From NCBI RefSeq assembly GCF_000813325.1, contig NZ_BBQE01000007.1: a stretch of 64,000 nucleotides of DNA; one strand, 5' to 3'. This DNA comes from Sulfurospirillum cavolei. GTDB taxonomy: Bacteria; Campylobacterota; Campylobacteria; Campylobacterales; Sulfurospirillaceae. Shown one piece after another: positions 25,614-34,308 of this stretch. The notes below the pieces were generated by a model. That model did not search any database. It was not told the origin of the DNA and worked only from the letters and a program-made list of their open reading frames with translations. Both the position numbers and the translations under genes were made by a program. Each line of letters starts with the position of its first letter. The stretch's first letter is position 1.

Positions 25614-25878
25614 CATCACGCGAACGGACGAATACTTTAAAAAATCGCTCAAATTTTTCAAAAAACACCCTGAAATGCTGAGCAAATACGAAAAAACGCT
25701 GATACTTTTAAGCGCCAATCCGCACCACCCCTCTTTACGTTTGCATAAACTTCAAGGCAACCTCAAAGAATTTTACTCGGTCTCTTTAGATTTGAAGTAC
25801 CGCATCATTTTAGATTTTATCATCGTCGATGAAGTCATTATTTTACTCGACATCGGCTCGCATGACGAGGTGTATTAG
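25603..25878 (+). CDS. Type II toxin, RelE/ParE superfamily
   Basis: 91 aa with the RelE fold pattern: N-terminal helices, then LRLHKLQGNLKEFYSVSLDL, YRIILDF and the C-terminal IGSHDEVY, characteristic of mRNA-cleaving YafQ/RelE-like toxins (His, Asp, Tyr positions present). It is predicted to act on ribosome-bound mRNA when free of its antitoxin. Its stop TAG shares its last base with the GTG of the next gene, so the toxin-antitoxin module reads directly into a metabolic operon. Confidence 0.88.
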   Translation: MPYNITRTDEYFKKSLKFFKKHPEMLSKYEKTLILLSANPHHPSLRLHKLQGNLKEFYSVSLDLKYRIILDFIIVDEVIILLDIGSHDEVY

Positions 25879-26399
25879 TGCCGATTCAGACCCTTATCCA
25901 CACCGCGCTTGTTGCCGAAGCTAAGCCTATCATCGGGCATTTTAAGCTTACATGTAAAGCAAAACAACCGTTTAACCTTTACGAAAACGAAAACGTCGCG
26001 CTTATCGTCTCAGGCATGGGAAGCCAAAACGCCAAAGAGGCTCTTGCGTATGCGCTTTCGCTTTATGAACCGCGCGTTGCTATCAACATCGGCATCGCGG
26101 GTTGTAGCGACACCGTCGTCGCCAAAGGTACGCTTTTTTGCACGACGCACGAGGGTTTGGGCATTCCTTTTGCGACGTGTTCCTCACGTCAAAAGGCGGT
26201 CGATGATGCTTTACATGTAAACACAACGCTGGTCGATATGGAAGCCGATACGTTTTTACAATGCGTTCCAAAAACTCTCGAAAACTATGTCTTTAAAGTC
26301 GTCTCCGACCATCTAGAAGCCAGTATCCCAAGTAAAGCCGACGTGGGAAATTGGATAGGAAAAAGCATCAAACAGTGGGAGAAATATGTTAGAAGATAA
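25878..26399 (+). CDS. Short nucleoside phosphorylase-superfamily protein
   Basis: 173 aa from GTG 25878, which overlaps the toxin stop. Motifs VSGMGSQNAKEALAYA (about 37-52), INIGIAGCSD (about 71-80), VDMEADTFLQ (about 117-126) and KVVSDHLEA match the MTA/SAH nucleosidase and purine phosphorylase family, including the substrate-binding Met-Glu. It is about 60 residues shorter than typical members, mostly in the central part. Likely a nucleosidase or hydrolase of uncertain substrate; it overlaps the radical SAM gene by 14 bases. Two TTACATGTAA sites lie inside the gene. Confidence 0.75.
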   Translation: MPIQTLIHTALVAEAKPIIGHFKLTCKAKQPFNLYENENVALIVSGMGSQNAKEALAYALSLYEPRVAINIGIAGCSDTVVAKGTLFCTTHEGLGIPFATCSSRQKAVDDALHVNTTLVDMEADTFLQCVPKTLENYVFKVVSDHLEASIPSKADVGNWIGKSIKQWEKYVRR

Positions 26400-27624
26400 A
26401 AAAGCGCATTTTGAAAAAGCGTGCGAAAACACCGCCTTTCAAAGCTTACATGTAAGAACGCAAGATTTTTTAAAACACAAAGCCGATGCCTATCGTTTGA
26501 GCTTTTCGCAGATACAACAACTCATCGTTATCGCCGTCGATTTGCAGATGTGGGGTGAAGCTATAGAGACGTTTTGGGAGGACAAAGAGAGCAAAAAAGA
26601 GGCGTTAGCCCATCTTCAAAATCGCTACGAAGCATTAAAAACCATGCCAAAACAGTATCCTGAGAAACCCGCTTCATTTGATAAAGAAAGTTTTGTACTC
26701 GAAGAAGTAAACAAAGAAACGCTTGGTCTTGGCTCTTGTCCCGTGGCTTCACCTAAAACGCGCTGTTGCAACCTGATGACCTTGGACGCGGTCGAGAGTT
26801 GCGGGTTTGACTGCTCGTACTGTTCGATTCAAAGTTTTTATAAAAACAACACCATCACGTTTGATAAAACCTTTGCCGAAAAGTTAGAGCGACTGGAACT
26901 CGACCCCGCTAAAACCTACCATATCGGTACGGGGCAGTCATCAGACTCCTTGATGTGGGGCAACCGTTCTGGCGTTTTGGAAGCACTGTTTGCTTTTGCA
27001 AGAAAAAACCCTAACGTCATTTTGGAGCTTAAAAGCAAGTCTGACAATATCGCTTATCTTTTGGAAAACGACGTGCCTAAAAACGTCCTCTGTACATGGT
27101 CGCTCAACCCTCAGGTCATCATCGACAATGAAGAAAAGCGTGCGGCAAGTTTGAAAGCGCGCATCCAAAGTGCGAGGGCACTTGCGGATAAAGGCGTGTT
27201 AGTCGGCTTTCATTTCCACCCTATCGTCTTGTTTGAGGGCTGGCACGAAGCTTACACCGCCATCGCGCAGAAGCTTCTAAAAACCTTTACATGTAAAGAA
27301 GTTGCCCTCGTTTCGATGGGCACGCTGACCTTCATCAAACCCGTTCTCAAAAAGATCCGTTTGCGTGCGCAAAAGAGTAAAATTCTTCAAATGCCTTTAG
27401 TCGATGCAAACGGAAAATACTCTTATCCACTTGCTTTAAAAGAGCAGATGTTTAGCACGCTTTACCAAGCATTGAAGCCGTGGCACAATGACGTCTTTTT
27501 TTACTTGTGCATGGAAGATGAGAGCTTGTGGCAAAAGGTTTTCGGACACGAGTACGCCAACAATGAAGCGTTTGAAGAAGCGATGCTCAAAGCATACGCA
27601 CAAAAAATCAAAGGAATACGATGA
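26386..27624 (+). CDS. Spore photoproduct lyase-like radical SAM protein
   Basis: 412 aa. The [4Fe-4S] motif CGFDCSYC puts cysteines at 139, 143 and 146 (CX3CX2C), and IGTGQSSDSLMW, LELKSKSDN and WSLNPQ are the downstream SPL-family motifs. Spore photoproduct lyase repairs thymine photodimers; this organism is not expected to sporulate, so this member may repair or modify other targets. The N-terminal 100 residues are an extra helical domain. It sits between a nucleosidase-like and an SDR gene with overlaps on both sides. Sites of the TTACATGTAA word occur at 26446 and 27287. Confidence 0.85.
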   Translation: MLEDKKAHFEKACENTAFQSLHVRTQDFLKHKADAYRLSFSQIQQLIVIAVDLQMWGEAIETFWEDKESKKEALAHLQNRYEALKTMPKQYPEKPASFDKESFVLEEVNKETLGLGSCPVASPKTRCCNLMTLDAVESCGFDCSYCSIQSFYKNNTITFDKTFAEKLERLELDPAKTYHIGTGQSSDSLMWGNRSGVLEALFAFARKNPNVILELKSKSDNIAYLLENDVPKNVLCTWSLNPQVIIDNEEKRAASLKARIQSARALADKGVLVGFHFHPIVLFEGWHEAYTAIAQKLLKTFTCKEVALVSMGTLTFIKPVLKKIRLRAQKSKILQMPLVDANGKYSYPLALKEQMFSTLYQALKPWHNDVFFYLCMEDESLWQKVFGHEYANNEAFEEAMLKAYAQKIKGIR

Positions 27625-28277
27625 AAACGGTTTTGATGAGCGGCGGTAGTAGCGGCATCGGTAAAGCGATCAAAGAGAGGCTTACATGTGAAGGCTACAC
27701 GGTTTTTAACATCGGCAGACGCGAGGCGGACATCGTGTGTGACTTGCGTGATGGCGAAACACTCGAAAGCGTCGTGAAAGCGTGGCTCAAAGAGCATGAC
27801 GTACATGTGCTCATCAACTGCGCCGGCGTCGGACTCTTTGACCCGCACGAGACGATCAGCCCTGCTAAGATCAAAAATCTGATCGACGTCAATCTCACCG
27901 CTCCCATCATTCTCTCAAGCCTTTGTTTGCGCGCTTTGCAAAAAACGGGGGGACACATCATCAACATCACCTCCGTCGAAGCCACGCGCCATGCCAAATA
28001 CTCCGCCCTCTACACCGCCACCAAAAGCGGGCTTCGCGATTTTGGGTTTTGCCTTTTTGAAGAGGTACGCAAAAGCGGCGTGAAGGTCACGTCCATCAAT
28101 CCGGACATAACCCAAACGCCTTTTTTTGACGCACTTCATTTTGCGCCGAGCGACGACGAGCAGACCTATTTGCTACCGCAAACGATCGCTCAAAGCGTGT
28201 TAGACGTTTTACATGTCAAAGGCACAATCACCGATATGACAATCCGCCCGCAAAAAGTAGGCATCGCGAAAAAGTAA
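27621..28277 (+). CDS. Short-chain dehydrogenase/reductase
   Basis: 218 aa, classical SDR. The cofactor motif is SGGSSGIGKAI (residues 7-17), followed by INCAGVGLF (NAG variant), the serine ITSVEA and catalytic YTATK (YxxxK). R30-R31 after the second strand (IGRREADI) suggest NADP preference. Substrate is unknown. The ATG overlaps the stop of the radical SAM gene. It ends 2 bases before the natural 3' end of the convergent binding-protein gene. Confidence 0.88.
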   Translation: MKTVLMSGGSSGIGKAIKERLTCEGYTVFNIGRREADIVCDLRDGETLESVVKAWLKEHDVHVLINCAGVGLFDPHETISPAKIKNLIDVNLTAPIILSSLCLRALQKTGGHIINITSVEATRHAKYSALYTATKSGLRDFGFCLFEEVRKSGVKVTSINPDITQTPFFDALHFAPSDDEQTYLLPQTIAQSVLDVLHVKGTITDMTIRPQKVGIAKK

Positions 28278-28365
28278 CGCTACGCGCCTTTCAAAATCGT
28301 TTTGATCTCTTCATCGCTCACGTCGTAACGGTAAAAAAGCCGATAAAAACGACGTACTTCGTTTT

Positions 28366-29301
28366 CTAAAGAGAGGTCTTGAAACAGATCGGGATAAACG
28401 TTTTTGCCAACCATAAAGGCTCCAACGCCCCCTCGGCACTGCGCACCGCCCACAAATAAACGCCCGTCGGAACGACGTAAACACGACGATTTTTAACGGC
28501 ATTGAGCGTTTGAAACGCGGGGTTGTTAAAAATCGTTTCTTGGCTCATTCGGCTATACGTTACGATGACGTCGGGGTTCCAAACTAGAACTTGTTCGCCG
28601 TTGAGCGTTTTTGCGATCCCTTTCAAATCCAAGGCATAATCTGCTGCGACATTAACGCCTCCGGCGATTTTAACGTATATAGACCCTATATCGCTATCGT
28701 TGACCGTCGTATAGCTTCCCGCCGAAAAATTAAGCGTTAAAACTTTAAGTTTTGGAGAAAGCGTTTGCGTTTTAGCCTGTACACGCGCTATAACGGCGTC
28801 GTAATAGTCGTTAAAAAGCTTTGCGGTTTGAGGAGCGTCCTCCCCTAAAATCTCTCCGATCAAAGTAATGCTCTCTTTCATCTCTTCGATCGTCGAAAAG
28901 TTTGCCACATTCACAACGGCAACACCGGCACTCTTTAATTGAGCGATCTGGGTATCCTTCAAAAAATAAGCGGTCGGTCCGTATACGACTTGCGCTTGAG
29001 CGGCAATAATCGCTTCGATATTGACCGAAGGATTACCGACGCTACTTTTTTGCTCGACGGAAGGGAAAACCGTATAGAACATGGTGGAAAGCCGCGGTAC
29101 GGTTGCGACCATCGCGTGTTCTTTGCCAAGCATACCGGTCACTTGGGCAAATGCCCCGATCAGCGGTACGACTCGCTTGACATGTAAAGGGATAACAACC
29201 TCTTTACCGTCGCTATCTTTGAGCGTTCGTACCGCTTCGTCGGCATATGAATGTAGGTTGATCGCCCAAAATGCGATCCATAGCACCAAAAAGTTTCTCA
29301 T
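28366..29301 (-). CDS. Periplasmic iron-siderophore/cobalamin-type binding protein, frameshifted at the C-terminus
   Basis: From ATG 29301: signal peptide (about residues 1-20, ending SYADE), then a FecB/BtuF-type binding domain (VKRVVPLIGAFAQVTGMLGK; VAVVNVANFSTIEEMKESI; LVWNPDVIVTYS). The frame ends with WLAKTFIPICFKTSL at 28366. In the next frame, after one extra base in the A5 run (28401-28405 on the plus strand), it continues as LAKNVYPDLFQDLSLENEV to YDVSDEEIKTILKGA and a TAG at 28280, the expected family C-terminus. So this is a single-base deletion or sequencing error. Third gene after a TonB receptor and a methyltransferase; it would feed an ABC importer not in view. Confidence 0.85.
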   Translation of the reverse strand: MRNFLVLWIAFWAINLHSYADEAVRTLKDSDGKEVVIPLHVKRVVPLIGAFAQVTGMLGKEHAMVATVPRLSTMFYTVFPSVEQKSSVGNPSVNIEAIIAAQAQVVYGPTAYFLKDTQIAQLKSAGVAVVNVANFSTIEEMKESITLIGEILGEDAPQTAKLFNDYYDAVIARVQAKTQTLSPKLKVLTLNFSAGSYTTVNDSDIGSIYVKIAGGVNVAADYALDLKGIAKTLNGEQVLVWNPDVIVTYSRMSQETIFNNPAFQTLNAVKNRRVYVVPTGVYLWAVRSAEGALEPLWLAKTFIPICFKTSL

Positions 29302-29312
29302 GTTTTTCTTCT

Positions 29313-30149
29313 TTAGGGTAAATGTAATTCCGAAGGCTTCCACCACATGACATACGTCTGCGTTTTTCGAAGCATTCGCCATCGCCCGTCTTCAAGCGGC
29401 ATCAAACATCGATCGACGTTATAGCGATAGCGTTCCTCGTGTTCGGGCAAGATTTTCCCCACAAAACGTAAATGTTGATACGCCTCTTCTTTCGAATCGT
29501 AAATACGCTCAAACCCGTCGTCCAACACAACGACGCTGGGGTTGGCTCCAAGATCGTAAATGGTATTGAACGTTAGGTTATAGTCAAACATACGCTCATC
29601 CGGTAATTTCTTCATCGGAGGAATATCCGTAATGCCCTCCAAAAAATCCAATTGAATTTCCCGTAAACTCGGAGCATTCGCAAAACTCATTACAAAAACA
29701 TACTTGGTCGCCAACTGATTGAGTTTGAGAATATCGAACATACCGACCGAGCGTGATGCCACGGCAATGTCATGTTGACCGATCTTTGCCACCGCGTCCT
29801 CGTCTAACCAACTTTGCAACAAAGGCTTAACGTTATGAAGCCCTGCATCGCGTACGTTTTGCACGCAACGCTCCAACATTTTTTCAAAAGCGTCCACGCA
29901 CGTGACGGATTTAGCTTTTTGTGCCATCGGCACGGTTAATCTTCCCGGTCCGCAACCGATATCGACGACCGTATCTTCGGCACTCAAGTGCATACAATCA
30001 ACTTGTTTTTGCGTAAAAGCTTTTTCAAGCTTAGCCATACCGTCGTACATTTCCGCCATCGCATTCCAATCAACGTTTGGCGTTTTAGGGTCTCTAAGCA
30101 TTGCAAAACGTTGTCGACGCAATGCTTCCCAATTTACAAGTCCGTTCAT
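29313..30149 (-). CDS. SAM-dependent methyltransferase
   Basis: 278 aa, class I methyltransferase fold. The SAM motif is TVVDIGCGPGRLTVPMAQKA (about residues 60-79), with SVTCVDAFEKML as the acidic second strand. The N-terminal helical part (NWEALRRQRFAML) and the tryptophan-rich C-terminus (YVMWWKPSELHLP) are typical of methyltransferases encoded beside TonB-dependent receptors in Campylobacterota. The substrate is not known; acting on a metal chelate or tetrapyrrole is possible. It starts 10 bases after the receptor stop and precedes the binding-protein gene by 11. Confidence 0.85.
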   Translation of the reverse strand: MNGLVNWEALRRQRFAMLRDPKTPNVDWNAMAEMYDGMAKLEKAFTQKQVDCMHLSAEDTVVDIGCGPGRLTVPMAQKAKSVTCVDAFEKMLERCVQNVRDAGLHNVKPLLQSWLDEDAVAKIGQHDIAVASRSVGMFDILKLNQLATKYVFVMSFANAPSLREIQLDFLEGITDIPPMKKLPDERMFDYNLTFNTIYDLGANPSVVVLDDGFERIYDSKEEAYQHLRFVGKILPEHEERYRYNVDRCLMPLEDGRWRMLRKTQTYVMWWKPSELHLP

Positions 30150-30158
30150 CGGTTATCC

Positions 30159-32276
30159 TTAAAATCGCACTTCAATCGATGCCGTAATATTGCGCGGCTC
30201 TCCCAAGAAAAGGCTGGTTGAACCGGCGACGCTATTGCCGTCTAAGCCGTTACTGGCAAAAATGCCGCCCCAATATTTTTCATCGGTAATGTTATTGACG
30301 GAAAGCCTAAAAATGGTTCGATCGCCCCAAAGTTTTTTAGTCGCATACCGTGCGCTTAGATCAATCGTAAAGTATTCATCCGCCCATTGCGTATTGGCAG
30401 GATCGATCGCCCGCTCACCCGTGTAGTGAAAATTACTGCTGAGTACGAGCTCTTCAAAGCTAGGAACGGTGTATTCGACCAAAAGATTAGCTTGCCATTC
30501 GGGCATACCGATCGCTTGCTTATTATTGATATTGGCTATTTTGGCACCGCTAATTTCGGTATCCATAAATGTAACGCCGCCAAATACCGCCGTTGATTGG
30601 GTCAGCTTACCCGATGCCATAAACTCGACGCCTTTATTGGTCTGTTCACCTTGTTCCTCAAAGACACCATCATAACCCGTATACGCTGTCGGTCGTTTGA
30701 TTTGAAAAAGAGCCGTTGAGAGATCAACCCGCTCTAAAGCAAGCTTTGCCCCTACTTCGTACTGTTTGCTTCGATACGGATCAAGCGTACGTGTGACACC
30801 TGAAGAATCTGTACCAGAATCTCCCGGTTGAATACTGTCCGCATACGTCACGTACAAACTTAAATTTTCTATCGGCTGGTAAATCACGCTTGAGGCATAG
30901 CTATACCCACTTTTAGACACATCCGATGTCGTTGCGCCTGATGTATTGTACGATTCGGTTCCGATCCAGCTTTTATTAGTAGAGAGAAGCACTTGCCATT
31001 GGTCATTTAATTTAACCGTATCCCCTAACGTTAGGTTCTTAACATCGGTGGTGGAAGAAACATAACGCTTACCGGTAGAACTGTTGGTACTGTAAATATC
31101 CCAAATATAACCGTTTCCGCCCATCGCAATATCATTTTCAAAACCTAAAATCTCTTGTTTTGTTGTGACATACCCCATGTAACTATCAAGCTCAAATCGC
31201 CCGGCGGCTGTTGAGGGATTGACCGTTGAGGCGGTATAGGTTCCACTGTTGGAATTATACGTGTTGGTCAATCCGTAAAGTGCCCTATCGGCTCTTTGCG
31301 TCAGGTATCCGCCCTCCGCATACCAATTATCCGCTATGTCGTATTTGAGCTTTCCGCTATACGTCGTAGTCGTCAGCTCTCTTCCCGCGTTTTTTTGCGC
31401 GTATTTTTCATCGGATGCATCGTATGCGTCAGGAAGTGTATAGCGTGCAACGCCAAGTGCGGTATAGGGCATATTGAACTGTCCCGTATAGCCCTCTTTG
31501 ATGTACTTGTAGTAACTAAAGTTTGTCTCCAATGTCAGCCGATCGGTAAGATAAAAATCAAGTCCCGTAGAGATAAGCTGACGTCTAAGATTGCTTCCCT
31601 CGACGTATCCCTCGCCGTCACCGCCTATGAAAACACCTCTGTACCCTACTTTATCATTCAAACGACCGCCCACATCGGCTTCGGCTTCAGCATGCCCGCT
31701 TTCACCGTACGTGAGAAGTAACGAGTTTTCATACTCTTTCGTCGGACGTTTACGTTCAAAATTGTACACGCCCGAAGGGTTTGCCGCACCGTACAGTGAG
31801 CCTGAGAGTCCGTTTAAAATTTGGAGGCTATCGAACATCGCCATCGGAGTTGCGGTCGTAGAAACGACATGTAATCCGTCCCAGTAACTGTTCGCCACGA
31901 CATCGCCTCGCATACCTCTGGTTTGAGGTCGTCCGACATCCGCACCGCCTCGCCACTCAATTTGAGCAGAGGGAATGTACTTGATAACGTCTTCCAAGCC
32001 TTGCGAACGTTGATTTTTAATGATCTCTTTGGGAATAGTATTGATTTGATAAGGAACGTCAAATGCTCTTTTATCGCCTAAAGCACCCAAAGAGACCTCT
32101 TTGGTTAAAAAACCGTCCGCAATGCCACCCTCTAACTCCTGAAAACGCTCCGTCGAAACGACGACACCCTCAAGCACGACATTGGTTTTGCCTTGACTCT
32201 CTTCGCTCAGTGCACTTGTGGCAAATAAAATAGGGATAAGTATCGCACTACACCCCTTCAAACCGTTCTTGTTCAC
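30159..32276 (-). CDS. TonB-dependent siderophore receptor
   Basis: 705 aa from GTG 32276, with AAAAGGAG 5 bases upstream and no usable ATG. Signal peptide about 1-24 (ending ATSALSEES). The plug domain (about 48-165) has VPYQINTIPKEIIKNQRSQG, LEDVIKYIPSAQ and GGADVGRPQTRGMRGDVV; the 22-strand barrel ends in the aromatic ITASIEVRF. The similarity is to FhuA/FpvA-type ferrisiderophore receptors. It is the first gene of a minus-strand operon with methyltransferase and binding protein. The AT-rich upstream region has no clear Fur box. Confidence 0.92.
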   Translation of the reverse strand: MNKNGLKGCSAILIPILFATSALSEESQGKTNVVLEGVVVSTERFQELEGGIADGFLTKEVSLGALGDKRAFDVPYQINTIPKEIIKNQRSQGLEDVIKYIPSAQIEWRGGADVGRPQTRGMRGDVVANSYWDGLHVVSTTATPMAMFDSLQILNGLSGSLYGAANPSGVYNFERKRPTKEYENSLLLTYGESGHAEAEADVGGRLNDKVGYRGVFIGGDGEGYVEGSNLRRQLISTGLDFYLTDRLTLETNFSYYKYIKEGYTGQFNMPYTALGVARYTLPDAYDASDEKYAQKNAGRELTTTTYSGKLKYDIADNWYAEGGYLTQRADRALYGLTNTYNSNSGTYTASTVNPSTAAGRFELDSYMGYVTTKQEILGFENDIAMGGNGYIWDIYSTNSSTGKRYVSSTTDVKNLTLGDTVKLNDQWQVLLSTNKSWIGTESYNTSGATTSDVSKSGYSYASSVIYQPIENLSLYVTYADSIQPGDSGTDSSGVTRTLDPYRSKQYEVGAKLALERVDLSTALFQIKRPTAYTGYDGVFEEQGEQTNKGVEFMASGKLTQSTAVFGGVTFMDTEISGAKIANINNKQAIGMPEWQANLLVEYTVPSFEELVLSSNFHYTGERAIDPANTQWADEYFTIDLSARYATKKLWGDRTIFRLSVNNITDEKYWGGIFASNGLDGNSVAGSTSLFLGEPRNITASIEVRF

Positions 32277-32696
32277 GCCGACTCCTTTTAAATAATAATT
32301 GAACTATATATATTTATATACAATGGGTGGCGTTGCTTTAGGCTTCACCGATAGAGCGACAAAACGTTTACCTGTGAAGGGTTATGCACTAAAAAATCAC
32401 GTTTCGTTGGGATGAGTTATGGTATCCGCATAGCCTACAAGGCATCTTTGAAGTTAAGAATAAAAACGAAAAATGAAATTCACACAACAGGTACGCTTGA
32501 TTATATTTCGTTAGATATAAAAAAATATAACGTCACATTTAACTGTAAATTTTCTTAAATATGTATTAAATGTATTTTGGTTGATGTATTACAAACGCTT
32601 ATTTTTCAAGATTTATATCCGATATAATTTTGACATGTAAAGATTTCGCAAAGCAAGACTCTCTATAATGGCGCAAACCGTCTCAAAGGAGTTACC
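32277..32696. other. 420-base intergenic region between the receptor and first aspA
   Basis: No gene can be supported. The first 45 bases are an AT-rich promoter-like tract for the receptor. A more GC-rich block (about 32325-32475) contains two short peptides in different frames that look protein-like but are broken by stops, perhaps a decayed gene. The last part has a TATAAT at 32664-32669, 28 bases before the aspA GTG, and a GACATGTAAAG variant of the recurrent palindrome at 32633. Confidence 0.5.
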
Positions 32697-34127
32697 GTGC
32701 TTACGCGAATCGAACACGACTTAATCGGCGATAAAGAGATATCCAACGAATGTTATTACGGCGTTCAAACCGCACGAGCGGCAGAGAATTTTCACATTAC
32801 GGGCGTTACGCTCGGTAGTTTTCCGACCTTTATCGAATCCATCGCCAAGGTTAAAAAAGCGGCAGCCTTAGCCAATTACGAACTGCATTTACTCTCGGAG
32901 GCAAAGAAAAACGCTATCGTCGAAGCGTGCGAGCAAATTATCTCCGGAAAGTTTCACGATCAATTTGTCGTCGATATGATTCAAGGCGGTGCGGGTACTT
33001 CGACCAATATGAATGCCAACGAAGTCATCGCCAACATCGGTTTAGAGTCGATGGGGCATCCTAAGGGTGCGTATCAGTTTTTACATCCCAATAACGACGT
33101 CAATCTTTCTCAATCCACCAATGACGCATACCCTACGGCGTTAAGGGTCGCTCTTTACGAGAAGCTTGGGGAACTCGGCGATTCGATGCGGATTATCAAA
33201 GATTCGTTTGCCAAGAAAGCAAGCGAATTCAAAGACGTGATTAAAATGGGAAGAACCCAACTTCAAGACGCCGTACCGATGAGCTTAGAGCAAGAGTTTC
33301 GAACGTATGCGGTTATGATCGGAGAAGACATTCAAAGGGTTAGCGAAGCGAGACAACTCGTACGCGAGATCAATATGGGAGCTACGGCAATCGGTACGGG
33401 TATCAATGCGCATCCCGATTATGCCAAGACCGTCGAAGCCAAGCTTCAAGAGGTGACGGGACGACCTTTCGTGACGGCGGGCGATCTGGTCGAGGCGACG
33501 CAGGATACGGGTGCGTACGTACAGATTTCGGGCGTACTCAAACGCGTTGCGACCAAGATGTCTAAAATCTGCAACGATCTTAGGCTTTTAAGTTCAGGCC
33601 CTCGTACGGGCTTTGGCGAAATCAATCTTCCCGCGATGCAACCGGGCAGTTCTATTATGCCCGGCAAAGTCAATCCCGTCATTCCCGAAGTGGTCAACCA
33701 AGTCTGCTTTCAAGTCATCGGTAGCGACATCACGGTTACGATGGCATGCGAGGGCGGTCAACTTCAGCTTAACGTTTTCGAGCCCGTCATTGCGTTTAAT
33801 CTTTTCAATTCGATCAACATGATGCGAAATGCGTTTGAAACGCTGGCGTATACGTGCGTGGACGGCATTACCGCCAATCCGGAACGATGCAAAGCCTTGG
33901 TGCTTAACAGCATCGGTCTTGTGACCGCGCTCAACCCTTTTATCGGCTATGAAAACTCCACTAAAGTCGCCAAGGAAGCTTTGGAAACCCATCGTTCGGT
34001 TTACGACATCGTTCTCGAACGCGGTCTTTTAGCCAAAGAAGAGCTTGAAGACATCATCAAGCCTGAAAATATGATCAAACCCCGCAATTTCGGTCTCTCC
34101 GAAAAAGATAAATTCGAAAAACGCTAA
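32697..34127 (+). CDS. aspA: Aspartate ammonia-lyase, copy 1
   Basis: 476 aa from GTG 32697, with AAAGGAG 6 bases upstream. Fumarase/aspartase superfamily; signature GSSIMPGKVNPV is intact, and GGAGTSTNMNANEVIAN and TNDAYPTALR mark the active site. It converts aspartate to fumarate and ammonia in the cytoplasm. Codons 4 onward are identical in DNA to the copy at 34309; only the first three codons and the last codon (an extra Arg) differ. It has its own promoter-like region and a terminator after it, so it is expressed separately from the aspA-dcuA-asparaginase set. Confidence 0.95.
   Translation: MLTRIEHDLIGDKEISNECYYGVQTARAAENFHITGVTLGSFPTFIESIAKVKKAAALANYELHLLSEAKKNAIVEACEQIISGKFHDQFVVDMIQGGAGTSTNMNANEVIANIGLESMGHPKGAYQFLHPNNDVNLSQSTNDAYPTALRVALYEKLGELGDSMRIIKDSFAKKASEFKDVIKMGRTQLQDAVPMSLEQEFRTYAVMIGEDIQRVSEARQLVREINMGATAIGTGINAHPDYAKTVEAKLQEVTGRPFVTAGDLVEATQDTGAYVQISGVLKRVATKMSKICNDLRLLSSGPRTGFGEINLPAMQPGSSIMPGKVNPVIPEVVNQVCFQVIGSDITVTMACEGGQLQLNVFEPVIAFNLFNSINMMRNAFETLAYTCVDGITANPERCKALVLNSIGLVTALNPFIGYENSTKVAKEALETHRSVYDIVLERGLLAKEELEDIIKPENMIKPRNFGLSEKDKFEKR
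32707..34121 (+). repeat. 1,415-bp direct repeat, copy 1 (aspA body)
   Basis: Starts at GAATCGAACAC and ends at TTCGAAAAA. Every segment compared base by base with 34319-35733 is identical, and the offset of 1,612 is constant. Flanking sequences are unrelated, so the repeat is confined to the coding body. Confidence 0.92.
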
Positions 34128-34134
34128 CGCTTCC

Positions 34135-34157
34135 GAGGGCATTTTGCCCTCTGTTTT
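34135..34157 (+). terminator. Rho-independent terminator after aspA copy 1
   Basis: GAGGGC, loop ATTTT, GCCCTC, then TGTTTT, 7 bases after the stop. A clean stem that separates the two aspA genes transcriptionally. Confidence 0.8.
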
Positions 34158-34308
34158 ACCTCCTTCATCCCCTATCTTTACGATCTATTTTTACGTTCAA
34201 TAATTAGTTGCTTTATTTCAAAAAAATTTTAAAAAAACGTCGAAAAGTCATTTTCAAGTCTCTTTCAAGGTTTACACTTCCGCTACCTTTAAATTTTAAG
34301 GAGACACT

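Noticed and set aside
33594..33992. 132-codon minus-strand frame within aspA (also at 35206-35604)
   Set aside because: It appears twice only because aspA is duplicated; antisense shadow.
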